Assembly (NCBI RefSeq): GCF_030272615.1
Contig: NC_081409.1
Location: forward strand, 246,889,502 to 246,953,501
Length of the DNA stretch: 64,000 nt
Reading direction: 5' to 3'
Source of the DNA: Cryptomeria japonica
Taxonomy: Eukaryota > Streptophyta > Pinopsida > Cupressales > Cupressaceae
Position 1 is the stretch's first letter, and each line of letters opens with the position of its first letter. A program made the position numbers and the translations under genes. Of the stretch, positions 42,280 through 52,880 are shown piece by piece. Below the pieces are notes generated by a model. That model saw nothing but the letters and a program-made list of their open reading frames with translations. It was not told the DNA's origin and searched no databases.

Positions 42280-42679
42280 AGGGGGAGTAGTTAGTCTTAT
42301 GATTCAGTGGTTTATGATTTTTCTTTGATATTTATGTCAGATCTTTGGCATTGATGTCAAATGGGGAGAGATATTCATGTGAAAAACATAAGGAGTTATA
42401 CACATTAGGGGGAGTGATACTTATGTGAAACAGAGCTTAATAGGTATATTATTCTAAGGGGGAGATTATTGGCACAAGGAGGAGAAAGATAATTTCAGAT
42501 TGGTTGTATCCCATTGGGGGACTGTGATTCTGAACCAAATATCTCTTTTAGAACCTCATTGTTATATCATTTTGTGGGAGGTTGTTGGCTATCTTCCATT
42601 GGGGGAGACTTGTTTGGCATTTCTTGGCACTTGGATGCTTTTCACATTTAGTGTTGCCATCAATGCCAAAGGGGGAGAT
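42280..42679 (+). other. Repeated polypurine tracts before copia 3' LTR
   Basis: Seven GGGGAG/GGGGGA tracts occur in 400 bp (about 42281, 42364, 42409, 42458, 42517, 42600 and 42670); the last, AAAGGGGGAGAT, touches the LTR. The stretch is otherwise non-coding. It begins five bases after the right target duplication of the inner Tat. Confidence 0.75.
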
Positions 42680-43809
42680 TGTTGGCAATTTGGAGGAATT
42701 GATTATGTGTTGCATTGATGTTTGTCCTTGATTTCAACACTAGCTACTTTGGCTATTTACCGATATCTGGTTGGTTAGATCATGTTGATCTAGTATACTC
42801 CGGTATGTTTTGGCTTAGATATTCTATTCATGCTACTCGGATATATGTTTAGTCAGTTGGTATTGATTTGATGATCTAGATGCTATCACTTGTTCTTAAG
42901 CCTTTTGGTTATTGGTGAGGGTTTCACCGACAGAGATTTGTTGAAGATCTTTTGATATTATGCATAAGTGGTATTGGTGTGGCTTCTAGAAGGGATTTAG
43001 GATGTTGATGGTTATCATGTTCATGTTCTAGTTGATTGGTGGTGTTGTATTTAGCACCAGACCTATTCTATGCTATCTAGGTTATGGACCGACTTAATAT
43101 AACGTGTTGTTGGGACTTCTCGATGTGTTTTTTGGATGACTTATGGGTTGGATGATATTTGTTTGGCATTAGGCCAACATGTTTGTAATTATGTAACAGG
43201 TTTATTGTATTATCTTTTAGGTGGCCGACCTAATTGTTTAGGTCTCGGGTTGATATAAATATAATGTAAGATCTCTTTGTAGATCATATGAGATTATGGT
43301 ATGCAAGCAAATAATGTTGTAATCATTAATGCAGAAGAATTGGTTGATCATAGGTGATTGAATTGGGTTTGTGAAAGAGGTTTTAGGCCTCAGGTATTGA
43401 GCTTAACCAAAACTATAGTCAGGCATGGGAGATGCTGTACTTGCAGTTCAATCTTCATTCTAGATTGTTGTCCGATGTTTTTTGTAGTTAGTGAGACTCC
43501 TTTTGTGATGAGAAGTGTGCTCTAGGCTACTGGCCTTCCTGCATGTGTAGGCCCCTTATTGTAATATTTATTCATTTGATCGATGGATGGATATTGTGGG
43601 TCTCCAATCCCACTGTGGTTTTTCCTCCTTGAGGTTTTCCACGTATAAATTTGTGGTGTTATGGTGTTTATCTTTGTGGTAGCATTGTTTCTTATTATTA
43701 TCGCTTTTATGTTTATTGGTTTATGAGTTGTTGTATTAATAAGGTTAAATTTCTCCATTTCGGTAGAACAATGATTCACCCCCCCTCTTAGTGTTCTTGG
43801 ATTCCAACA
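42680..43809 (+). mobile_element. Copia 3' LTR
   Basis: The LTR is about 1130 bp, TGTTGGCAATTTGG to GATTCCAACA, partner of 19963-21126. It is followed by TACGG and the continuation of the outer Tat leader. Confidence 0.9.
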
Positions 43810-44844
43810 TACGGTTCATAGTAAAGGTTCCGTTCAGTGTGGAAAATGATAAACTCAATCAAGAGACTTCCCAACCTTTAGAACAAAGGCTTTTCACATC
43901 AAAAGGATAATAGGGGATGGCTATCAAATACACACTACTGTTGGAGGGGATTTTCATCAGCCTCCACATTTGATTATAGTGGGTTGGTAAACTTGGCTTT
44001 GGCCATTTCCCACTTGGGTCGTTCCCTTCTCACAAGACCCCTCAAGGCATTCGGGAATGCAGACCCTCTAAAGGTTTTAAATGCTTGAAAGTAAATAAAG
44101 CATGAAAAGAGTGGGTTTGGATTTTTGGTCACCCAATTAAGGGGAGAGCATATACCTACCATTCAAGACAAAGCACACAAAGTTCTTTTTACTCTTTCAA
44201 AGCAATTGTTTTCTAAGTCCTAAATGGAGATGTTGCTCCAATCAAACATGGTGTTCTTTTAGTCCCACATAGAAATTATTTTCTAAACTAGGAATTAGAA
44301 ATCCAAGTCAACAAAATGAAAATCGTTGTAATAAAGTAAATCGTTTTGCAAAAAGGACAAGTTGATTGTTTTTTTTAGCCCATATTGCAAGATGTGAATG
44401 TTTGTTTTAGCCAAGATTGCAAAAAGGATAGTTCATTTTAATCCGAGATAGAAATGTGTGATTGTTTGTTTTAGCCTCGATTGGAGAAAAATGAAAATGA
44501 CTATCCCAGGATTGATCAATTTTCCAAAATGAGTGCTAAAAGATTGTAAATGTTGTCACCTTAAGAACCTGCAAACAATTTGTTAGACCCTTGACTTGAT
44601 ACCCCGCAATTGTACCTTTTGTTAGACAAGTTGTTAGCAAAAATAAAAAGAAATGAATTTTAAGAATGATTTGAAAGAACAAATAAAACTTACAAAGGCT
44701 CCTGCGATCTGTGGGAAGCAGCAACTGGATAACCTAGTGCTTCTTCCATTGGTAGTTATGTCTCTCAATCCCTAAAATAGGTAGGATTAAATCCAAAGTC
44801 AACAGTCCCTAGCACCGATCTCCCTCGCCTGTGCACACTGGAAG
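43810..44844 (-). other. Outer Tat leader, distal part
   Basis: Continues the leader broken at 19962: ggttcatagtaaagg, gacttcccaacctttagaac and gatgttgctcca match 39600-40060 of the inner element. A short repeat of GTTTGTTTTAGCC...GATTGCAAAA lies near 44360-44480. No gene. Confidence 0.75.
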
Positions 44845-45400
44845 CTTTACATATAATGATTAAGAGATCACCTTGTCAAATACCTGCTAAATATCAAATC
44901 ATAGACAAAATACCTCAAAAAGATGTCAACTCATGGAATGCGATGGTTGCACGATATGCACCACAATGAATTTGTAGAGAATCCTTTAAAAGTTTCCAAA
45001 CAAAATTTTGATTCGTAGGTGTAATGCTAAATCTTGTGATCTACAAAAGGTTTGTTAGTACACCTCAAAGAGATCTCGTTTCGTGGATTGCATTAACTGT
45101 AGATTTCACTAACTCATATACGCATTTGTTAGGTGGAAAAAAAATGTTAACTTCTGCTCTTTTTGATAGACTGCCCCAAACAAATGTCATCATGGAAAGT
45201 AAGGATTGTACCAAAAAATAGATCTATTGAATAAATCTTTAAAACTTGTAAACAAATGCAAGGCATAGGCATAAAGCCCGATTCTACAGTCTTTTGCTGG
45301 TAACGTCCCTGCCTATGCATTTATGGGAGCTTTTAAAATAGGAAATGTGCATCTATCAAAGTATAAGGGGTAGTGGTGTTTAGTAAGATGATTTAATTGC
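44845..45400 (+). pseudogene. PPR gene fragment (PLS type) inside the outer Tat leader
   Basis: One plus-strand frame reads DKIPQKDVNSWNAMVARYA (44904 onward), then ESFKSFQTKF, PQRDLVSWIALT and FDRLPQTNVIMES to about 45215; after a frameshift comes KQMQGIGIKPDSTVF and VPAYAFMGAF near 45260-45345. The repeated pattern FDxxPQxxVxSWN plus GIKPDSxTF is that of plant pentatricopeptide-repeat proteins, which bind organelle RNA. TGA codons and a frameshift show decay. No introns or flanking gene structure are visible, so this is a captured or inserted fragment. The inner element has no counterpart. Confidence 0.75.
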
Positions 45401-46079
45401 AACTAGCTTAGTCGGCATGGATGAAAAATGTGTAATCATAGCCAAGGCATATGAATTGTGTTTTGGTAGGCGTGAAGGTTATGACTAAAAAGGATCACAA
45501 ATTCTCTATGGCTTGTGGTTTAGACAAAATTTCTTGAGGTGAAAATATTTCAATACAAAAATCACATAGATCATTAAGCATTTGGACCTCACTTTTCTTA
45601 ACAACACCTAAGCTCTAGTATGTAAATTGAATATGAACAAAGCATCAAATTATGAACAATCAAATGGAAGCTAAAAAAACTATCATCATCTTGACTGACT
45701 GTGATAAAATGGGAGCTCACAGGTTTGTTTTGAACCCCCAACATTCGAGGAATTAGACCTTTCGAGGCATCAAACCCCCAACTTTCCCCTTTGCCAACAA
45801 TGACCAGTAAATGATGAAGTTAAGCTCCAGTCCGTAGTCTGCAAAAGAATATTAACAGGTCATAACTTCAATAAAATAATGCAATATTATTACACGATCT
45901 CATTGTCCTGGATGCATTTAACAATGAAGAAATTAGTGGTCTATTGACAAACGTGTATAGAAAACACAGTATAGATGCAAGGATTTAGTGGAAATGCTTT
46001 AAAATATTTCAAGTAAATGCACAGTAAAATGATTTGAATTTACCATTCCCAAAAAAAGCCAGAGATAAGATGCTTAGTA
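45401..46079. other. Unassigned sequence between PPR fragment and primer site
   Basis: AT-rich, without an ORF or recognisable repeat. It may be the rest of the captured segment or element leader. Confidence 0.4.
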
Positions 46080-46103
46080 TCAAACCATGGTGGGTGCCAA
46101 AAA
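46080..46103 (-). other. Primer-binding region of outer Tat
   Basis: On the minus strand the bases next to the 5' LTR read TTTTTGGCACCCACCATGG, the counterpart of TTTCTGGCGCCACCGTGG in the inner element. Confidence 0.65.
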
Positions 46104-47653
46104 TGTGTGCTGAAAAGTGTGGAATCTGCAAAAAAGAATTAAAAACATCAAACACACACATGAAACATTATGTTAGAGTAAGAAATTAAAATAGAAACTA
46201 AACTAAGTTAGATTCAAAATCAAGAACCCCAAGCACGTCTCATGTTCCTTTATCTCCAAGGGTCTTCAAGATTCAAGGTGGCTCTCACTTCGAAGATCAC
46301 TTGATCTTTTAGATGTCAACCTAAAGAATGAGATTGAAGGATATGCCAAGATCAAAATGAATGCAACTAAGATCCTAGATAGATGATCAAATGATATGAA
46401 AATATGAAATACAAGATGGAATGCACGATATGAGACTAATATTGATTCCAAATTGAAAGCTTAGGTGTGCTAATTAAACTAACATGGAGATTCGTATGGA
46501 ATTGATATACAATGGCTATGAATTAAGATAGCATGAAAATGGGATTAGCATGATACTATCAACATGGTGAAAGCTAAACTAGCATGCAACTAAGATGATA
46601 TAAGTGCTTGAAGATGACAAATTGAGCTCCTTGATAGCTTGCAAAATGACTATAAGTTTGATGCATAAAATTATTGATGTAGAATCAAAAAGGCATTATA
46701 AGGCTATGATTAAAAAGTCTCTCCTTGATTGATGGCAAAGGCTCAATTTATAGAGTTGGAGGCTTGAAAACCGATGATCAAGATTGAATATTGATTCAGG
46801 GCTAAGATTGAAAGGGAATGTGGTTTCGGGTTTGAAGGCTTAGCCTTGTGACAAGTGTCACAAGGAGAAGTGGGTGCAAGGGTAAGTGTGCTCACACGTG
46901 TGAGAAAATCTTGGGAAATCCAAGAGTTGACAAGTGGAAACTCTTGTGGAAAGGTGTAAGGGCTAGTGGAAGAGAGTTTATGACACACATGCCAAAAGGG
47001 GAAAGAGTAGGGTGGCTATATGGGGAAGAGAATCCTCACACATGTGTGAGAACCCCTTTGTCAAAGGTGATGTGGACATGTGAAGTGACTTGTGAGTCAC
47101 ATGTGGGTTTGGGTAGATGTGTAGTATTTTTAATTTGAATAAATACTAACATTGGTTAGGCTTTGGATTAATTAGGATAATGAGGGGTTAGAGGGGTTAT
47201 AGAAGAATATTAGCATGCTAATGGAAAATGTAGGAGAATGCAAGTGGAGGGGAATAGGCATTTTTAGATAAAATAAAAGATTTATTTTAGCCAAAAGGGG
47301 TGCAACTTGCATTTGTAGGATTTTGCAAGTGGGGGGACTATTCACAAATAAAATTATGATTTATTTAAATGCAAAGGGATTTAATCAAATGTAAATTCAA
47401 TTAAAAGGGAAAAAGAGGGTTTTAATTAAATAAATAAGATTTATTCAATTAAATGGCTAAAGGGTGCTTATTCAAACCTTAGTTTAATTAATAGGTTAGG
47501 CTAGAAGAAAAGGATTTTAATCAAATCTTTAATTTGATTAATAGGCTGATTGGAGGAATAGGGATATTAATTAAACCTTTGTCTAATTGATAGGCGAATG
47601 AATGGTGTTGAATAAATTCATTTAATTAGTTGCACAATTTTTAGGTGTCTATA
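46104..47653 (-). mobile_element. 5' LTR of outer Tat
   Basis: About 1550 bp from TGTGTGCTGAAAAG to TAGGTGTCTATA. Matches 5008-5512 plus 7130-7642 with roughly one difference per ten to fifteen bases by eye. Ends and TTTATTTAATTAAA-rich 3' quarter resemble the inner Tat LTR, so the two are related subfamilies. Right flank is GTTAG. Confidence 0.85.
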
Positions 47654-48841
47654 GTTAGATTATGAGTTCTATGTGGATAAGAAAGAGTTAGTATGTATGC
47701 ATTTATATTGTATCAAAATTGTAAGATGGGATTGAATGTATAATCTTATGGAAATTAAGTTGGATGAGAAGTAGTTGCTGTTATAGAACTTGTTTAAGAA
47801 ATGGAACTTATCTAGATGAAATGGATTATGTTACCTAGGTAGATGAGCTAGTGATCTTAGAGATATGTAATGAAACTTTAAGGATAATCTAGTTTTATAG
47901 AAGAGAATGATTATACAAACTATGATTCTTTTATGATGAATGAAAGAATGGATATTAAGAGTATTTGATTTGGTAGTTTCTAAAAGAATCTAAGGAGTAT
48001 GTTATGTGACTAAATTATACAAATGTGTTAAGGATTTATTATAGTTGTATGGATAGATGGATAATAGAATATGATATTCTAAGATGAATATATGATGTGT
48101 TAGGACTTTGTCAAGTAATGACGCTGGGATACCCTAGGGAATGGATTTGCATTGTATGTGTTTATATAGAGATTGTGTTAATGATTAAATGGTCATTCCA
48201 CTTGCGTAATATGATCCTATGGATATGTTCATGCTGATTTATGCATTCATGTAAATTGTTAATGGTGCATTGATGAATATTGGTAGTAATGTTGCATTAA
48301 TGGAATGTTAGATATAGCATAAAAGTGATAGTTACCTTAAAGAAAAAAAATCTCCTTTTGTTAGTAGATTTTGGTTTAATTATCTAGGGTATTTTGGAGG
48401 GAATTACAAATGGTTGCTTAAGGTAGCATGTCAAGAGCACCTACATTCGAAGGGGACTATTGGAGGTTGTGAGATGAAGGCTTATTCTTTGTATGCACAT
48501 TTTCATGTATCCTGCTTTTAGATAGTGAATCTCCTTAGTAGGTCCTTTGTATCTTGCTTTGAGGTGGTGAACTTCTTCATCAAGTGGAATTCAAGGAGCT
48601 GTGTTCTTCGTTTGGTAGCGAGCCTTAAAAAATATTATAATTCTTGCTCATATTTATTGTGAGATATCTCTCACCGTGGTTTTTCCCTTATTAGGTTTTC
48701 CATGTAAATCCGGTGTTCTATTGTGAATTAGTGTTTATTTCTTTATTTTTCATTGCTACTGATCTAGTTAAGGATATTGAATTTATATTGTACTAAGGGT
48801 TTTAAGTTTTAAGGATGGTGATTCACCCACCCTTCTCAACA
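47654..48841 (+). mobile_element. Copia 3' end and LTR-like flank
   Basis: A purine-rich aggggactat at 48451 precedes a TGGAGGTTGTGAG start, and the segment ends ATTCACCCACCCTTCTCAACA at 48841. It contains CTCTCACCGTGGTTTTTCCC near 48670, the block shared by the other copia LTRs here. At about 380 bp it is a short LTR. The upstream 800 bp are AT-rich with no clear coding. The outer Tat appears to have inserted beside or into this element. Confidence 0.5.
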
Positions 48842-49641
48842 TGCAGGTGTGTTCAACACTATCCACTATAGTGATGGATATTAACATATTAAAAAAAGAG
48901 GTAAATATGTTCATACAACAATTTTACATAAAGTAAAGTGTTTTAATGCCATATCATCCATAAATTAATAAACAAGATGAGATTATCAATACAAATACTA
49001 AATAAGGAAAATAGTTGAAAAATATTGTACTAATTGACATACATTACTTGATCTTATATTATGCACATACCATACATATTCATACTCTTACTATATATAC
49101 ATTTTATTTTGTAGTTCATGGTATACAAACCATAATGTCTGTCACTCTTGATATTCCTTCATTATATATTTCCTTTCATGACATAATTTGTGACTATACA
49201 TATCAGTAACATCACTTACAAGAGATTGAAATGTAATGCTCGCCAAAATATCCTAGAGAAATAAAGCTAAAAAACAAGCAAATATAGATAATTTTTTTTT
49301 TAAAACATCATCTAATACAACACATATATCCATTTACTCATGTGCATCTAACATCCATTAACATGATATAAACATATCCATGATGAACATAAAAGCATAA
49401 TCATAAATCTCATTACACAAGTGAAAATAAACACAACTCAACATTCAGCTTCCCTAGGGTATCTCAGCACCATTACTTATAAACACCACCATGAGAAATA
49501 TCATCATGATTACCACTACAATCCAATGCATCCTAACACAATTCTAATCTACACTTCCATGCATATACATATAAGATCATTCTCTAATCCATCTATCATA
49601 AGACAACCACTAATAATGCAAATACCATTTAAACCCCATTA
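48842..49641. other. AT/C-rich sequence, nothing recognised
   Basis: Plus strand rich in A and C (ACATACACAT words); no ORF of note. It is the left host sequence of the solo LTR. Confidence 0.5.
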
Positions 49642-49646
49642 GGTTC

Positions 49647-51120
49647 TGTATGCGGGAAAAGTGGGCTGATAAAACTTGATATGTGAAAATATTTCAAAAT
49701 ACTAGTCCACACACACACACAGGACTTCTTGGTGCAAGCTATGGAGTAATAACGTATTACTCAGCTTCCCAAGGAGGGTCCCATGGTTCTCTATCTCACA
49801 ATGTCCCTCAAACCAATGTTTTGCTCTCAAATCACTGAGCAAAATGGTTTAGGGATGGCAAATGCAAGAACGAGGGATGCTCTGATATATTTTTAGTATG
49901 AGATGTGTTATAAACTATGTATGATTCTAGAAATGCAATAAACTAAATGATAAGATGACAAGATTAGTATGAATACTATCCTAGCATACTATATTTAGTC
50001 TATGATTGAACTAAAATGATAAAGAAATTATTCTAAACATGCATATTTAGATTAATTCCTGATTTAAAAGAGGCTAAAATGATGAGCATAAAATGAGATA
50101 TGAAAGCTTGAATGTATTTGAGCATAAGTGTGATGCTACAAATTTGAAGGATGATTGTTATGGAGGAATGAGAGCTCTATTTATAGCAAGAACAGAGCAA
50201 TGGATGTTCAAGATTGAATGGTTTAATCAAGGGTTGAGTTTGAAAGTTGGGGATCCATGTTTGTAATTGGCACCAATGAAATTGTGACAAGTGTCAACAT
50301 AGGGTTGGGTTGAGAGAAGGTGTTGGAGGCCTTAAATGCCTGAGGAGACCTCATGGTTATCTAGAGGGTAAGGGTCAAGCTTAAGTTAGGATTACCCACT
50401 GGATTAAGAGTTAATCCAAGGATAAACCTTTGTGCAAATGATTAAGAGATAATCATGGTAAAAGCATTAAAGCCCTGATGAGACCCTTGGGTTGGATGAA
50501 GGTTGAGTTAAAACAAATGTTTTAACCATGTAAGAGGGTTTGAGTTAACCATTAATGGTTATTGGAGACTTTGGGGGATTAAGTGGTTGAAGGTTGAAAG
50601 CCTTTAATGGTTATCAAAGACTTTGAGGAATTAAGTGGTTGAAGACTTGAAGCCTTTAATGGTTATCAAAGACTTTGAGGTTTTGAGAAGTGACCTCCCC
50701 TTGCTTAGGGATGTGACAAAGTTTAGAAGATGGGTTAGGCTAATTAGAAGCGGTTAGAAGAGTCTAGAAGGGATTAGAAAGGGGTTTAAGATTTTGCAAG
50801 TGGATGGAGGGATAATAGGATTTAATTGAAATAAAGAATTTCATTCAATTTGGTTGCAATTAAATAAATTAGATTTATTTAATTTTGGATAACTATTTAA
50901 TTAAATTTGAATTTAATTAAAAGTGGATAGGGGGATTTTATTGAATAAAATGATTTATTCATTAAATGGGTATAGTGAATTTAATTGAGCAATTTACTTA
51001 ATTAAATAGAGGAATGCGGGTAATTTAATTAAATTAGATTTAATTAAATTAGATTTAATCAAATAGAGAAATGAACATAAAATATTCATTTAGGAATATG
51101 GTCATTTTTATACGTCTATA
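49647..51120 (-). mobile_element. Solo LTR of the inner Tat family
   Basis: 1474 bp, TGTATGCGGG to TACGTCTATA, homologous end to end to 23746-25207. Flanked by a perfect 5-bp duplication GGTTC (49642-49646 and 51121-51125) with no internal sequence, the product of LTR-LTR recombination. It has more differences than the two inner LTRs have from each other, so it is an older insertion. Confidence 0.95.
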
Positions 51121-51847
51121 GGTTCATTTTAAAAGCACCAAACCAAATGTTCCTAACTCTGACTACTTAATCATCAGCTAACATAATTACTCCTTTCCCA
51201 TATGATCTATCACATTACTAACCCATTTCTTTACACAACAAGAATCCATATGATACTAAGTGCACATCCATAGAACCAATCATATCAGTCTCATTAACAA
51301 TCTCAATATTCAAGATACAACATGAACATCAATATGTCCTACTACAAGAGTTATTATCATATCCTTATACATTAGCTACAAATACATATACATTATCCTT
51401 TTTACATCAAGGAGCATATCTCTCGACTATAAATACTATGATATCATGAAATATACAAATACATAGGCCATATGGATCATGTACATCCATCTACTACAAT
51501 GTCCATCCATAAGTTGAAGAGTCAAGAATCCATATTCATGCACAAGAACATCTAGCAAAGAGCATCCCAATTGAAGAAGGCATTAAACCACCCGACCATG
51601 TAGAACCAAAGGAACCGCTCCCCATGCTAGGAGATGACACACGTCCCACACACACTCTAGAAATAGGCTGACACCTAACAACCAAAGACAAATCAACAAC
51701 TCAAGAATCACTACAAAGAAGCAACCAAATGCAATAAGCCAATTCACATCACAAGGCTACTAATAAACATAGAAACTCCCAGAGGCATACCAAAACCATG
51801 ACATAAGGAACAAGGACAAAGGATACATGTAGGAGTTGAGTTTCATC

Positions 51848-51948
51848 ACATGCTATCCTCACATAGAGGGGAAAATCTGCACCTTGATAGACATGTCACT
51901 ACATGCTATCCTCATAAAGAAGGGGAAAATATGACCTTGATAGACACG
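51848..51948. repeat. 52-bp tandem duplication
   Basis: ATGCTATCCTCA...GGGGAAAAT...ACCTTGATAGACA occurs at about 51849 and again at about 51902. Confidence 0.85.
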
Positions 51949-52724
51949 TGGAACTGTCTCAACCTTTGAGAGATCAAGGGAGTTAGGTTTGCCATCTCAA
52001 TGGCCTTCCCAAGATTATCCTAAAATATCCTCCCTAGGACTAAGTCTTGGGGCTCACATTCAACCATTATTATCCTTTTTAGATGAATCCTATTTACCCA
52101 ACCCATCTAATTAATTATTAATGTTATCACTTATTTAAACAAGGGAAACTTTCAATGTTCCCTGGTGTTCTAGACTCCAAGCATCCTTACTAGGAACCTC
52201 TTAGTAGCCTATCTCTCACGACCCTGATCATCACATGAAATCCCACTCCCCCTAAATATGTTCTATGACCTTAAGGTAACATAAACAATAACAAGGAGAC
52301 TCAATAACAACATCATAAAGAATCCACATATCCATATACAACAATAACAAGGCCAAAGCCGCAATGCCAACAAAATAATCCAAGAGCCTCAACATTAATC
52401 AACATATCAATAAACAAGGATAAGGAAACATCCACTTAATCAACCATGAACAATATCAAACCCTCAACAATGGGGCACAACCATCTCACTAGAGCTAATA
52501 GTGAAACTAACCTCAACAACAAGGCTTATCAACTTGTTGGAGCAACCAAGACAACCTCAACAACAAGGCACCATACATCTTGCCAAAGCCATAACACATC
52601 AAATAATCAAATACGAATGAAGAACAATGCTAGAAAATATTAGAAACTCTTATAAGCCTTTGGTACAAAAGCCAAAATCTGACTAAAAAAGTTAAAACAA
52701 CCACAAACATGGAAACAAAGCATA

Positions 52725-52880
52725 ATGGCGCATTTGACAGATTTTGTGGTGCATTTAACAAGTTCTCCAACACCTTCACAACCTAGAATGGCACTTTTGG
52801 TAGATACAATGGCACTTATGATAAATTTAGTAGCACTTATAACATATTAACTAGTGCATATGACCGACTTTGTAGCGCAT
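52725..52880 (+). repeat. GGCGCATTT/AGCGCATTT short-repeat cluster
   Basis: Words GGCGCATTTGA, GGTGCATTTAA, GGCACTTTTGG, AGCACTTATAA, AGTGCATATGA and AGCGCATTTAA recur every 20-35 bases. It looks like a decayed version of the Tat AGCGCAT clusters. Confidence 0.55.

Larger units (their letters stand above)
19963..43809 (+). mobile_element. Ty1/copia element with internal deletions, split by the inner Tat
   Basis: LTRs at 19963-21126 and 42680-43809 share start TGTTGGCA and end GATTCCAACA. Flanks are TATGG on the left and TACGG on the right, a 4-of-5 match to a 5-bp duplication. The leader of the outer Tat is continuous when the element is removed. Inside are a primer site, a gag-like ORF, integrase and RNase H fragments and a purine-tract cluster. 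Most of protease, integrase and RT is missing, so it is a non-autonomous deletion derivative. The inner Tat inserted at 23746 just behind the RNase H. Confidence 0.85.
5008..47653 (-). mobile_element. Outer Tat-lineage Ty3/gypsy retrotransposon, old, interrupted
   Basis: This is a minus-strand element with 5' LTR 46104-47653, leader 43810-46103 joined to 18770-19962, gag-pol 18769-11414, an antisense promoter region near 8060, and 3' LTR 5008-7642. The leader is split by the copia element at 19963-43809, and leader sequence resumes exactly at 43810 when compared with the intact leader of the inner element. LTR copies differ at several bases per hundred. RT and integrase have lost catalytic residues, so the element is dead. 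Its right flank is another copia LTR. Confidence 0.85.
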
